This document shows, piece after piece, positions 17,992 to 28,100 of a stretch of 53,864 bases of DNA. This DNA comes from Moorena bouillonii PNG. GTDB lineage: Bacteria; Cyanobacteriota; Cyanobacteriia; Cyanobacteriales; Coleofasciculaceae. Location: NCBI RefSeq assembly GCF_001942495.1, contig NZ_MKZS01000001.1, positions 2,742,563 through 2,796,426 on the forward strand, written 5' to 3'. A program made the position numbers and the translations under genes. Every line of letters begins with the position of its first letter. Position 1 is the stretch's first letter. The notes below the pieces were generated by a model. That model did no database searches and was not told the DNA's origin. It saw nothing but the letters and a program-made list of their open reading frames with translations.

Positions 17992-19065
17992 CTAATCAAT
18001 CAGACGAAACACTTTCTTCTGCTTTTGAGCAGGTTGTTGTGATTGTTCTTGCTTAATTGTTTCTGGGTTGCTAGAAGGCTTCTGAGACTCTTTTGGCTCA
18101 GTTGATTCGCTCACTTTTGGTTTTTTCTCAAATACATTAACTCCTGCACCTTCTAACTCAATTACCCCTTCTGGAGAAACCCTGGCTATCTTTCCACTCA
18201 AAGCCGCTACCCAATCAGCAAAGCTATCCATCTTTTCTACTTGCTTTTTGAGGGTCTTGCGATTAAGTTCTGCCTGAACGGTTATGCCATTGTCACCAGT
18301 GAGGAGTAAAGTAACTTTCTTGCCTTGCTCCGGTAAATTAGGTCTTTCGGTAAACTTGACGGTGATTTCGGGTTTTCTGCCTTGAATCATGATAACTTCA
18401 TTGGGTTTAGTGTTAGGGCTTGGTTGAGGTTGATAGTCAGTTTTTTCTTCGGAGTAATGTGAATAGAAATTTGAGTCTTCTAGATTTACGTTAACTGGAT
18501 GAGCTTCCTCTATGTGGAGTTGCTCCCCTACTCGTCTACAAAAAAATTCCCAGAAATCATCCTTTTCTGCTGGTTCTGGCAAAGACCCCTGGAGACTTAA
18601 CAAAAAAGGCTGCCATGGATAACTTTTGGCTTTTCCTCTAGGAGGCAGGTGATTGCGTTCTACATAAGCCACGACTGCTTCTGGCTTGACATCGTGAATT
18701 AAACCACGAACCCGAAACTGATCGACTCTTTCGTCACTGGGAGAATGACGTAGAGTAGTTTTCCCTTCTAGGGGAATAAATTTCTTGATTTGAATTTGAG
18801 CGAGTTTTCCTGCCTTGGTGATGCGGAAATATACTCGCCAGAGATAGACTTTTTTCTCACCAAAAGAGGGGTTGGTACTTAATTTCTTCCACAAGGGTTG
18901 GTGCATATAGGCACTGAAGCTGATTCCTTGTTTGAGAACAAGAGTTCCTTTAACTGACCTATTAGGCTCTTGAGATGGGTTTGGGTCAAATCGCCCAAAC
19001 AGATAGCCCAGAGCCGAAAACTCGGTTGGACGACTAGGAGGGGTAAAGGGGACAACAACTTCCAT
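17992..19065 (-). CDS. Protein with cyanobacterial FinO-like C-terminal domain
   Basis: In this 357-residue protein, about 226-316 (IQGRKPEITVKF onward, through DSFADWVAALSGKIA and ending near VNVFEKK) resemble the small cyanobacterial proteins annotated 'fertility inhibition FinO-like'. FinO/ProQ domains bind structured RNA, but I cannot tell whether this cyanobacterial family does. Residues 1-200 form a separate domain rich in basic and aromatic residues (WKKL, LWRVYFRITKAGKLAQIQIKKF, PWQPFLLSLQGSLPEP) that I do not recognise. Residues 317-357 are a Gln/Ser/Lys-rich disordered tail. Neighbours give no functional hint. Confidence 0.65.
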   Translation of the reverse strand: MEVVVPFTPPSRPTEFSALGYLFGRFDPNPSQEPNRSVKGTLVLKQGISFSAYMHQPLWKKLSTNPSFGEKKVYLWRVYFRITKAGKLAQIQIKKFIPLEGKTTLRHSPSDERVDQFRVRGLIHDVKPEAVVAYVERNHLPPRGKAKSYPWQPFLLSLQGSLPEPAEKDDFWEFFCRRVGEQLHIEEAHPVNVNLEDSNFYSHYSEEKTDYQPQPSPNTKPNEVIMIQGRKPEITVKFTERPNLPEQGKKVTLLLTGDNGITVQAELNRKTLKKQVEKMDSFADWVAALSGKIARVSPEGVIELEGAGVNVFEKKPKVSESTEPKESQKPSSNPETIKQEQSQQPAQKQKKVFRLID

Positions 19066-19512
19066 GGGATTGGGAATGAAGGAGCCATTATATTTTAGAC
19101 TATCAAATCACGGCAATCAGATGGACTTAACTGCTTGTGTCTTACTTCCGATAAGTTCCTACTGCTGTGGAGGTTGTTGACGAAAAAGAGCTTACTCCCT
19201 GTTTTCAGCAGGAAAGGGAAACCCTGGAAAGCAAGGGGTCCGAGTGATTGAATCTGTCTAGGAATGGGGGTGACGAGGGTGTGCGATCGCCTTTTTGGTA
19301 TTCAACCAGGATAACGTTGGCTCTACCAGCTATGCTAGGTTTATGTATAATTTAATACATTTTTTGCCATGGAAGCAAAACTTACAGCACTTTTCAATAA
19401 CTATTTCTGGTTTAGTCCTATAGTTGAGTAGATTAAAATTGCTAAACTATAAGATAATAATTAATTATATAGCATTTTTAAACCAAGGGATAAATGCAAT
19501 AACACAAACAAA
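19066..19512. other. Non-coding spacer
   Basis: About 450 bp of mostly AT-rich DNA with one GCGATCGC-class site (19283-19289). I see no gene, RNA hairpin or promoter I can support. Confidence 0.6.
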
Positions 19513-19692
19513 TATAGCAATTATCATAGCTATGAGGTAAACAATTTCTGGATTTTAGGGAACAGGGAACAGGGAACAGGGAACAGAGAAGAGAGAAGAG
19601 GGAATAGGGAATAGGGAATAGGGATGGGTTGCATCAAGACAGGGAATCAACGTCAAAGAAGACTGTACCTCATAACTGTGATAAACGCTATA
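19513..19692. repeat. 180-bp inverted-repeat element enclosing a heptad array
   Basis: Thirty-base ends (TATAGC...TTATC...ATGAGGTA at 19513-19542 and its inverse at 19663-19692) match at 24 of 30 positions. They enclose GGGAACA, GAAGAGA and GGGAATA heptads and a GGTTGCATCAAGACA module. The same end sequences bound arrays at 40027-40146 and 52428-52587, defining a MITE-like family. Confidence 0.75.
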
Positions 19693-19773
19693 AAACAGTA
19701 TCATCACCACCCATGATCATAGGATCAGATTAGGTTTGATTCCAACACTTTTATTACTCCCTTCTCAAGGGAA

Positions 19774-20376
19774 TTAATAAGCGCCCATGTCAAGTTTTAT
19801 CAAGTCAATCACTGTAGAGAGTCCCTCTTTAGTTTTCAAATTCGTAAACACAAAGGGTTTATCTCCTCGCATCTTTTTAGCATCCCGTTCCATCACCCCT
19901 AAATCTGCTCCCACCTGAGGTGCCAGATCAATTTTGTTAATCACCAGCAAGTCAGACTTGGTGATTCCTGGTCCTCCTTTACGAGGAATCTTATCCCCAG
20001 CAGCGACATCAATAACGTAGATCGTGAAATCTACTAGTTCTGGACTGAAGGTTGCTGCTAGGTTATCCCCTCCACTTTCTAGGAACACCAAGTCTAAATC
20101 AGTAAAGCGATTTTCCAGCTGTTCAATGGCTGCCAAGTTCATGGAGGCATCTTCCCGAATGGCAGTATGGGGACAACCCCCCGTTTCCACACCCAGAATG
20201 CGATCGCTTTCTAGGGCCTGACTCCTAACTAAAAACTGGGCATCTTCCTGAGTATATATATCATTGGTGACCACAGCGATTTGATAAGAGTCTCGCAGCG
20301 CTTTACACAATGCATCTAATAGAGCAGTTTTACCTGAACCAACTGGACCAGCAATACCAACACGAAAAGTACTCAT
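19774..20376 (-). CDS. ureG: Urease accessory GTPase UreG
   Basis: UreG (200 residues from the chosen start) delivers nickel to urease with GTP hydrolysis. Visible motifs are the P-loop [11 protein letters not shown] (about residues 8-18), the invariant Ni-binding CPH motif in [11 protein letters not shown] (about 66-76), [19 protein letters not shown] (about 95-113) and the base-specificity motif NKIDLA near 148. I start at MSTFRVG (20376) because UreG proteins begin at this point; an in-frame ATG four codons upstream (20388) is possible. It follows the phototaxis operon on the same strand after a 130-bp gap, with ureF about 13.5 kb away at the other end of that operon. Confidence 0.95.
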   Translation of the reverse strand: MSTFRVGIAGPVGSGKTALLDALCKALRDSYQIAVVTNDIYTQEDAQFLVRSQALESDRILGVETGGCPHTAIREDASMNLAAIEQLENRFTDLDLVFLESGGDNLAATFSPELVDFTIYVIDVAAGDKIPRKGGPGITKSDLLVINKIDLAPQVGADLGVMERDAKKMRGDKPFVFTNLKTKEGLSTVIDLIKLDMGAY

Positions 20377-20519
20377 GTTAACTAACATAGAGTTAATTTT
20401 AATAGTGTAGTTGATTTATGATCATTAGCCATAAAAAAATTGTTAATTGCTACAAGTTAACAATTAACAAATGGTAATTGGTAAGTTTAGATTTTTATTA
20501 TAGCCTTTTCTAGTGACGA

Positions 20520-20972
20520 TTAAGGAGTCAAGGCACCGACTTGCTGTAAATCCAAAAGAAAAATTTTCTGAGTAGATGCTTCGTTTGATATAACAGCTGC
20601 ATGAGATATCATCTCCAGAACACTGGCCTGACGGTAAGACTTCGGGATAGGTTGCATCATGTCTTGGGGTAACTCCACCAAATTAGGCAGATCATCCACA
20701 AAAATTCCCCAAAGTTCGGAGTCCCTAGGACGAATAATCACTAAGAACCTTTGGTTAGGGCTTCGGTGAGGTAAACTACCATCCCCCAACTGCTGATGTA
20801 AATCCCAAAGTTTAATGGTATGCTTGCCTAGCTGAACTAATCCCATGGTTTTCATATCCCGGCTGATTTCCGTGGTATAATTAACCACTTTCATAACATC
20901 CCTAATCGGGAGACATAGGGAATAATCAGCAATTTTAAAAACCATGAATTTTTCTAGTTTTGAATCGTCCAT
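20520..20972 (-). CDS. CheW-like adaptor protein
   Basis: This 150-residue protein has the CheW fold pattern: FKIADYSLCLPIRDVMKVV at the N-terminus (residues 12-30), LWDLHQQLG near 55 where CheW has the 'DLR..LG' block, FLVIIRPRDSELWGIFVDDLPNLVELP near 76-102, and a C-terminal beta strand. CheW couples receptors to the CheA kinase. It is the second CheW of the cluster, placed 283 bp after the hybrid CheA; the spacer is filled with repeats. It may work with pixL or serve as an alternative adaptor. Confidence 0.82.
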   Translation of the reverse strand: MDDSKLEKFMVFKIADYSLCLPIRDVMKVVNYTTEISRDMKTMGLVQLGKHTIKLWDLHQQLGDGSLPHRSPNQRFLVIIRPRDSELWGIFVDDLPNLVELPQDMMQPIPKSYRQASVLEMISHAAVISNEASTQKIFLLDLQQVGALTP

Positions 20973-21255
20973 CGCCTTTATTTTATAGTGATTAGTGTTT
21001 AGTGATTAGTGTTTAGTGCTGAGTAGTTATAGGGAGATTTTTAGGATTTTTTAAACTACCAATTCACCAGGAGCAATGATCAATTACTAATTACCAAAGA
21101 ATTGCAGGATATAGCGTTGATCATACTTATGAGCTACAGCCAATTTTATTCCCCCGACTCCCTACTCCCGACTCCCGTTCCCCTCCTGGGAGGGGTTAGG
21201 GGTGGGTTCCGACTCCCGACTCCCGACTCCCGACTCCCTACTCCCTTATTAACGG
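20973..21255. repeat. Half of the TATAGC inverted-repeat element plus GACTCCC heptads
   Basis: A left end of the TATAGC...TATGAG...TACAG family is at 21110-21139, followed by GACTCCC heptads and a CCCCTCCTGGGAGGGG palindrome (21180-21195). The right end is missing; the array runs to within 11 bp of the pixL stop codon. Before 21110 there are only AGTGATTAGTGTTT repeats. Confidence 0.65.
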
Positions 21256-24200
21256 TTAAATGGGCTCAACAACATCGGTTACTGTTGTCAACAATTTGTG
21301 TTCCAAATAGGGCTTAGTGATATAAGCCTTTGCCCCCAACTGTGCAGCAATCAAGCGGTGTTTATCGTTACTGCGGGATGTGAGGATGACTACAGGAATA
21401 TCTACCAAAGCTGGGTCTTGCTGACAGTGTTTGAGAAACTCAAACCCATTCATGCGAGGCATCTCAATATCACAGATCACTAACTGTATGTCTGTCTGAT
21501 GCTGTAGTTGCTCAATCCCTTCATAACCATCCTGGGCTTGAAACACTTGATAGCCATTTTTCTGTAAGGTCATGGCTAGAGTTTGGCGCAGGGTGATCGA
21601 GTCATCTACCAGGAGTACCTTTGGCTTACGTCTGACCCAGAACGGTTCAACCGTTGAAGGTGGAAGCTGCTTTCGCGAAAGGGTTTCCATCGGTTGGGTG
21701 GCTTGGTCATAGCTTTTGCTTTCAACTTTCAATGTGCTAACCTGTAACCTTTGACTGCCATCGGTCTGTTGCTCAGACAGGTACTGGATCAATTCAGTCC
21801 CATCCAGCACCAATGTCAACCGACCATCGGCCAGAATACTGCCCCCATTGACATAGGGGGGTGGCACAATCATTGTCCCCAAAGGACGAATCACCAACTC
21901 CTGGTCTCCCAACAGTTGGTCTACTTCCAGACCCACAAGCTGATCCTGGTAATGAATTAGAATTATTGGTCTGATCGTCTGTTTAGGAACAACAGGCTGA
22001 TGGGGATGGGTGACCGAGAATGGAGAAGCCACAGAGGAATAATCTAGGACTTGCCCAAGTTGGTAGACTTTAACCAGTTGCTGATCTCTCCCGGTACCCA
22101 AGTAGAGAACTTTGCCATCTTCCCAACTTCGGAGCTGGTGTTCCTCAGGAATAATAATTTGGGAGACTTGATCAGTAATCAAACCATAAACTTGCTTCCC
22201 AGCCTGGCACAGAAGTAATTTATCTATGGTTAAACTCAAGGGAATTTGTAGTCTAAATCTGCTGCCTTGGTCCGGAGAAGAATCAACCTGGACGGAACCC
22301 CTCAGAGCTTTGACCTGGTTTAGGACAACATCAAGACCAACACCACGTCCAGAGAGGTTATTCACCCCAGAGACAGTGGAAAAGCCTGGTTCAAACAACA
22401 AATTCCTCAGCTGAGCCTCACTGAGATTATTACTCTGTTCAAAGTCTATCAGTTCACGTTCTACTGCTAGTTGGCGAATCCGTTCAAAATTCAACCCTGG
22501 CCCGTCATCAAAAACTTCAATCACCAAATATCTGCCCCGATGGCAAGCACTGATTTCAATTAATCCCTTTTCTGGTTTGCCCTGTTGTTGCCGTAGACCA
22601 GGAGTCTCAATGCCGTGGTCAAAAGCATTACGCACAAGATGCAGCATGGGGTCGTACAACTTCTGGGCAACAACTTTATCCACTAAAACATCATTACCAG
22701 AGATTTTTAGCTCTACCAGCTTATGGTGGGAAGCTGACAACTGCTTGAGGACAGGGGGGAAACGACTAAATATTTCCCCTAAAGGCAACATCCGGGCGTC
22801 CATCAAGACATCACGATGGTTGGTTAACAACCGACGTTGTTGTTCGAGAGTTTTACTGGATTGGGTGCTGAACAGCTCAATGTCTAGGGCAGCTTCTGTT
22901 AATTGAATAGCATCTTCTAGAACTGACTGGATCAGAAGCTCGGGTGCGCTATAACGTTTTAGTTCCAGGTCATCGAAATAGTCGGTATGTTGTTCGCGTA
23001 GCGTGGCCTTTTGGCCAAGGTTAGTTGGTTGAAAGTTGCTATGTTGAAAGTTGCTATGTTGAAAGTTGCTATGTTGAAAGTTGGCAGGTTGAGAGCGTAG
23101 CGTGGCCTTTTGGCCAAGGTTGGCCGTAGGATTGGGGTTGGTAGCAAAGTGTTCCTTTAAACCTTCAACCTTCAACTTGCTAAGCTGCAACGTTTTTTCT
23201 GCCCAAGGGTAGGAAGAAAAAGCAAGATTTCGGTCGGTAGCTTTGTTTTTGTTTAAACCTTCAACATTCAACTTGCTAACTTGCAACCTTTGCCTAATCT
23301 GCTTTTGTTGGGTCAAAATAAACAGGCGGTCGTACCAATCTTGGAGTTGCTCTAGAACTTGCTGATGTTGGTCGATACGATCAAGGAGTACTCGCACTGC
23401 AGCCAGCAGTTGTTCATTTTCGAGCAACTGGCGGTTTTGGTTGGTTAGTAATTCCCCAATTGTGTAATTCAGGTATTCTAGATGCTCAATATTTATCCGC
23501 ACAGTACCAGATAGATCCCTAGATGATGGCGTGCTGGGATGTTGGTTGGAGGGAGTTATGGCGAGATGGGAAGAGTTTAGAGGGGCATTTTTGGCATTGC
23601 CTATGGGCGGGATGATCTCGTCTGTGATAATTTCGGGATCTTGTCGTTGTTCTTTTTTTTGATTATCTGCATCAATCATCCCCATGTTGTGCAAAACAAA
23701 ATTTTTTTCTGTGGCGATTTCTTGATCAGGTGAGGCTATCTCTCCATCCAAGACATCTATCTCTGTTTGGTTCGACCTCTGCAAGTGTTTACTTTGATCA
23801 GAAGTTTGCTGATCTAGTGTAGTTGATCCTCCCCAGATCATTTCCACAAGCTGGGACCGTTTCCTTGTTTTAGATTCTGGATCAGTAACGGAAGAATTAT
23901 TAACAACACCTTCTACTTCTTCTAGTCCGGGCTCAACTCGATTAAGGTCTTGTTCTTTTCCGTTGCCGAAGACAGAAGATTGATTTTGAATTGTGAATTG
24001 TGAATTTTGACTTGAAGACCTAAGGTCAGCTAGTTGTTGCAGAGCTATAGAAGGTTGACCACCTTGAGTCCTATCCCCTTCTAGCACCGCTGCTTGTGCT
24101 GCAACGAAATCACACAAAGCGGTCTTGGCAATGGTGACCACCTGATCGGGATGGTTGTCTAGGGCTGCGATCGCATTTTTGGCAATAGCGGCAAACCCTG

Positions 24201-24819
24201 GTAAATTAAGGGATTCCCCTAACCCCAAGAAAATGTCTGCTTGGTGGCGAACTGTGATGCTGATTTCACTGGGATTGTCATTATTTAGGGCAGCTTGGAT
24301 TACGTCTAAGCCTTGGCTAACCCCCACTTCAAAAATGGACTGGGTGACGTCGAAGCCCAATTCTAGTGAGGTGGGCAGATGGGATTCGTGACCAAAACAG
24401 TCCCCCAGCTTCTCTTGGAGTTGGGCAACAACAGCAGCAGTTCGATTTTTGATTTCGGTGTCATCGATTTGCCCCCCTGTGAGTTCAGCGGTCAGAGGTA
24501 GGCGCAGACACTCATAAGCTTGAAACAGTAAGGCTTCAATTTCTGGATCAATGGACAAGTCGGGGTTAAACAGAGCTTTAAAAACATCCTCCAAGGAGTG
24601 AGCTACAGTGGCGATTGTTTCCAACCCAATGCTAGCTGCTGCGCCTTTGAGGGTATGGGTAGTCCGCATCAAGTTGTTGACTTTATTGATGCTATAGTTT
24701 TCTGACAAACTCAGCAAATCCTCTTCCAAGACTTGCAGCAGTTCCGGTGCTTCCTGGAGAAAGTAGCGATAGCTTTGCTCACGAATTTTCGGGTCATTAG
24801 TCATTAGAGCAGTTGTCAA
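21256..24819 (-). CDS. pixL: Hybrid CheA-type histidine kinase with C-terminal receiver (PixL-like)
   Basis: A 1187-residue chemotaxis kinase. It has an HPt domain at about 10-115 (phosphorylatable H55 in TTHTLKGAAAS), a long low-complexity linker, a dimerisation region, an HATPase domain (LVRNAFDHGIETPG, FDDGPGLN, GRGVGLDVV at about 700-860), a CheW-like regulatory domain (about 870-1020), and a receiver (about 1065-1187, VLLVDDS and LVICDIEMPRMNG with the phospho-Asp near 1115). It would pass photoreceptor output to type IV pilus motility. About residues 555-615 encode intergenic repeat modules in frame (NLGQKATLR twice, flanking 15-bp repeats read as NFQHS), lengthening the linker. Confidence 0.93.
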   Translation of the reverse strand: MTTALMTNDPKIREQSYRYFLQEAPELLQVLEEDLLSLSENYSINKVNNLMRTTHTLKGAAASIGLETIATVAHSLEDVFKALFNPDLSIDPEIEALLFQAYECLRLPLTAELTGGQIDDTEIKNRTAAVVAQLQEKLGDCFGHESHLPTSLELGFDVTQSIFEVGVSQGLDVIQAALNNDNPSEISITVRHQADIFLGLGESLNLPGFAAIAKNAIAALDNHPDQVVTIAKTALCDFVAAQAAVLEGDRTQGGQPSIALQQLADLRSSSQNSQFTIQNQSSVFGNGKEQDLNRVEPGLEEVEGVVNNSSVTDPESKTRKRSQLVEMIWGGSTTLDQQTSDQSKHLQRSNQTEIDVLDGEIASPDQEIATEKNFVLHNMGMIDADNQKKEQRQDPEIITDEIIPPIGNAKNAPLNSSHLAITPSNQHPSTPSSRDLSGTVRINIEHLEYLNYTIGELLTNQNRQLLENEQLLAAVRVLLDRIDQHQQVLEQLQDWYDRLFILTQQKQIRQRLQVSKLNVEGLNKNKATDRNLAFSSYPWAEKTLQLSKLKVEGLKEHFATNPNPTANLGQKATLRSQPANFQHSNFQHSNFQHSNFQPTNLGQKATLREQHTDYFDDLELKRYSAPELLIQSVLEDAIQLTEAALDIELFSTQSSKTLEQQRRLLTNHRDVLMDARMLPLGEIFSRFPPVLKQLSASHHKLVELKISGNDVLVDKVVAQKLYDPMLHLVRNAFDHGIETPGLRQQQGKPEKGLIEISACHRGRYLVIEVFDDGPGLNFERIRQLAVERELIDFEQSNNLSEAQLRNLLFEPGFSTVSGVNNLSGRGVGLDVVLNQVKALRGSVQVDSSPDQGSRFRLQIPLSLTIDKLLLCQAGKQVYGLITDQVSQIIIPEEHQLRSWEDGKVLYLGTGRDQQLVKVYQLGQVLDYSSVASPFSVTHPHQPVVPKQTIRPIILIHYQDQLVGLEVDQLLGDQELVIRPLGTMIVPPPYVNGGSILADGRLTLVLDGTELIQYLSEQQTDGSQRLQVSTLKVESKSYDQATQPMETLSRKQLPPSTVEPFWVRRKPKVLLVDDSITLRQTLAMTLQKNGYQVFQAQDGYEGIEQLQHQTDIQLVICDIEMPRMNGFEFLKHCQQDPALVDIPVVILTSRSNDKHRLIAAQLGAKAYITKPYLEHKLLTTVTDVVEPI

Positions 24820-25147
24820 TTGGGTGAGGTATTTTATTCTTAGGGAGTAGGGAGTAGGGAGTAGGGAGTAGGGAATCGGGAATCGGGAATCGGGAATCGG
24901 GAATCGGGAATCGGGATAAAATAAAAAAAATTATCTCTAACTGATTATACGAAAAAATGCTCGTATTATTAGTGATTTTTTATTAAAACTAGGAAAATTT
25001 TTATTCAATAAAATTTTCCTAGTTTTAATAAAAATTTTGTGCATTGAAAATGTCTATAGCCTGAAATCAAATAAAAAAGATATATCCCAGTCCCCTTTAG
25101 CATGCATGCTAAAACGCATTTAAAATGGATTTTAGCAAGGCAAATGA
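24820..25147. repeat. Heptads and a 25-bp perfect hairpin between pixJ and pixL
   Basis: GGGAGTA then GGGAATC heptads occupy 24841-24916. At 24977-25034 a perfect 25-bp inverted repeat (24977-25001 with 25010-25034) encloses an 8-base loop; it is AT-rich apart from a central CTAGG/CCTAG. It may terminate or attenuate transcription between the receptor and kinase genes. Confidence 0.75.
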
Positions 25148-28100
25148 CTACTCAACCTTGAACTGGTCAGCACTGGCTTGAAGATTCTGAGCCATGGCTA
25201 GGAGTTCTTGGAAAGACGTAGAAATTTCCATGGCATCCTCAGAAGTTTTGTTGGCAATTCCTGCAACTTCAGTCATGGTTTGGGTCACGGATTGGAACTC
25301 TTCGGTCTGTACCTGGGTGGCTTGGGTAATACCCTCTACAAGCTGGCTGATTTGGCTGGTGGCTTCAACAATGGCATTGAGAGTGAGACGGGTATCTTGT
25401 ACCATTGCGGTTCCTTGGGCAACCTGTTGAATACCTTTATCCATGGCTGTAGAAACCTCAGCGGTACTCTTCTGGATCTCCTGCACCAACTGCTCGATCT
25501 CAGTGGTGGCTTCCGCTGACTGACGGGCTAGAGAACGTACTTCATCGGCAACAACTACAAAACCCCGTCCATACTCACCAGCCCTTGTAGCTTCAATGGC
25601 TGCATTCAACGCTAGCAATTGGGTCTGATTCGTAAAGTTGCTAATCAGGTTTACCACCCTCGAAACCTTCTGGGACGATTCGCTCAGGCGCTTGAGCCGT
25701 TTGCTGGTTTCTGCCACTGTCTCCCGGATTTCGAGAATTCCATCTACGGTACGGTTCATGGCGGCATCCCCTGCTTGGAGGGTTTGGTTAGCGGTTTGGA
25801 CTGCTACTTCTACCTGTTGAGCACTCTCACCTACAGCTTCTGTAGAATTAACCATGGTCTGGATGTTCTCTAAGGCTTGACCGAGAGCCATAAATTGCTG
25901 CTGGGCTTGGGCTGTGAGCTTGGCAATGGAGGATTCCCTGTCAACAGACGTTTGGGCAACTTTCCTGGAAGCTTGCTGGACTTGAGTCACAATCCGGCGC
26001 AGGCTTTGTAAGGTGTTGTTGTAGGCATCAGCAATGGTACCTACTTCATTGTTGGTTACCGGAGCTCGGACGGTGAGGTCTCCTTCTAGAGCTGGTCGCA
26101 CTGCTGAGAGCAACTGCATTACCTCCCGCTGTACTGCTTCTTTGTCGGCTTTCTCCCGTTGTGCGGCATCGGTCAGCTGCTGGGACTGGTTTTGGATTTG
26201 TGCGAGATACTCAGCCTGTTGCAGGGCTGCCCCTACTTGCACCGCAATCTGAGCCAGGGCGTTGAGTTCAAACTCTTGCCAGTCACGAGGACCAGTATTT
26301 TGGTAGGTACCCAGTAAACCCCATAAGGTTCCTTGTATAAAAATCGGTGCCAGCATATAAGCCTTAACCTCATATTGCTCTAAGGTTTCTAGGTAACCGT
26401 CAGAATAACCAAAGGTGTAAATGTCATCAACGGCCACGCTTTCACGATTGCGATACCGACCTCCCTGGGTGTCTTGTAGATAAGTATCGGGCCAGAAGGC
26501 TTTGATATCTGCTCCCACCCATGCTAACCAACCAGTTGCAACTGCCTCAGCCACAAACTGACCAGTCCAATCAGGATTGAAGTGATAGAGGGCTACGCGA
26601 TCGCATTTGAGCAGCTGCCGGATTTCTTGGGTTGTGATACGATAGATTGTATTTACATCCCGAGACTGAAACAGCTTACCAACTATTTTGGTTACCCCCT
26701 GAGCAATTTGAGCCGCTTTGGTGAGTTGGGTAGATTGGGCTCGTAACTGATCTAGGTAATGGGATCGCTGCAAGGCTAATCCCAGGGAATTACTAATTTG
26801 GAGCATGAGGGTGACATCGGTATCTTGCCACTGACGGGGTCCCGTATTTTGGTAAGCCGCCAGCAGCCCCCAGAGCTTGTCACTTTGGAAAATTGGCATA
26901 ATCAGATATGCCCTGGCTTGGTATTGTTCCAGAGTGTTGATGTAGCAGGGAGCGAAACCCATGGCATAGATGTCATCAACCTTCTTGAAGCGGTCACCTC
27001 GGGCGAACTCTCCACCCTGGGTTTCTTGCAAGCAGGTATCAACATTAGACAGAGAATTAACACTCAGGGCTGTAACTTGGCAGCGCTCATAAGCCGTTGT
27101 ATCCACCTTCAGGCGGTCGTCTCTTTCTTGTTCAGTGATTAGGGAAATCCAGCCAGGGGCAACCGATTCAGCCACAAACTCACCACTCCAGTCGGAGTTG
27201 AAGCGATAGATTACTACCCGGTCAGCTCCCAACACTTGCCGCAACTCTTTGGTAATACTCTGGAAGATACTATAAACATCTACAGACTGGGACAAATGGT
27301 TGCTAAGGCTTGCTACTACTCGCTCCCGCACAGCAGCTTGGGCAAGCTGGTGAGATTTGGCCTCCACTTGATCCAGGTAGCTCAATTGCTGTAGCGCTAC
27401 CCCAAAGTGCAGGGCAATCTGCTTGGCAAAATCAATCTCATACTCCTGCCATTGACGGGGCTTACTGCATTGGTGAATGCACAACAATCCCCACAAATCA
27501 GGTGCAAGAAGTAGGGGCACAACCAGATTAGCCCGGACTTGGAACTGAGCCAGCAGCTCAATATGGCAATCGCTGAAACCCGCATTGTAGACATCAGCAA
27601 CTGCTTGCACACGTCCTTCGGTGTAGTGAGGGGCATACTGTTCACCAAAGCAGTGGTCGTTAACTTTGATTCCTAGCATGGCATGGTAGCCTGATGCCAC
27701 ATCCTCAGATACCAATTCCCCATCATCAAAGCCAGAGTTAGGGTAAAACTTAAATACACCCACCCGGTCAACCTGAAGAAGCTTGCGCATTTCGATAGCG
27801 GTTGTCTTGAAAATGGTATCTAGGTTTCGAGACTGACGGATCTTGTTGATGATTCCAACTACCGCTCGCTCCATCCCTGCGATTTTAGCGACCTGGGTAG
27901 ATTTGGCCTCGACTTGGGCTAGGTACTCTGTTTGTTGTAGGGCAACTTCAAAGTGTAGGGCAATCTGCTTGGCAAAATCAATCTCATACTCCTGCCATTG
28001 ACGGGGCTTACTGCATTGGTGAATGCATAAAAATCCCCACAGTTCAGTTCCTTTACGCAATGGCACCACCAGGTTAGCCCGGACTTGAAACTGAGTTAGC

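Noticed and set aside
17697-17995. Two overlapping frames of ISPSPHLP repeats
   Set aside because: These are translations of octad tandem repeats.
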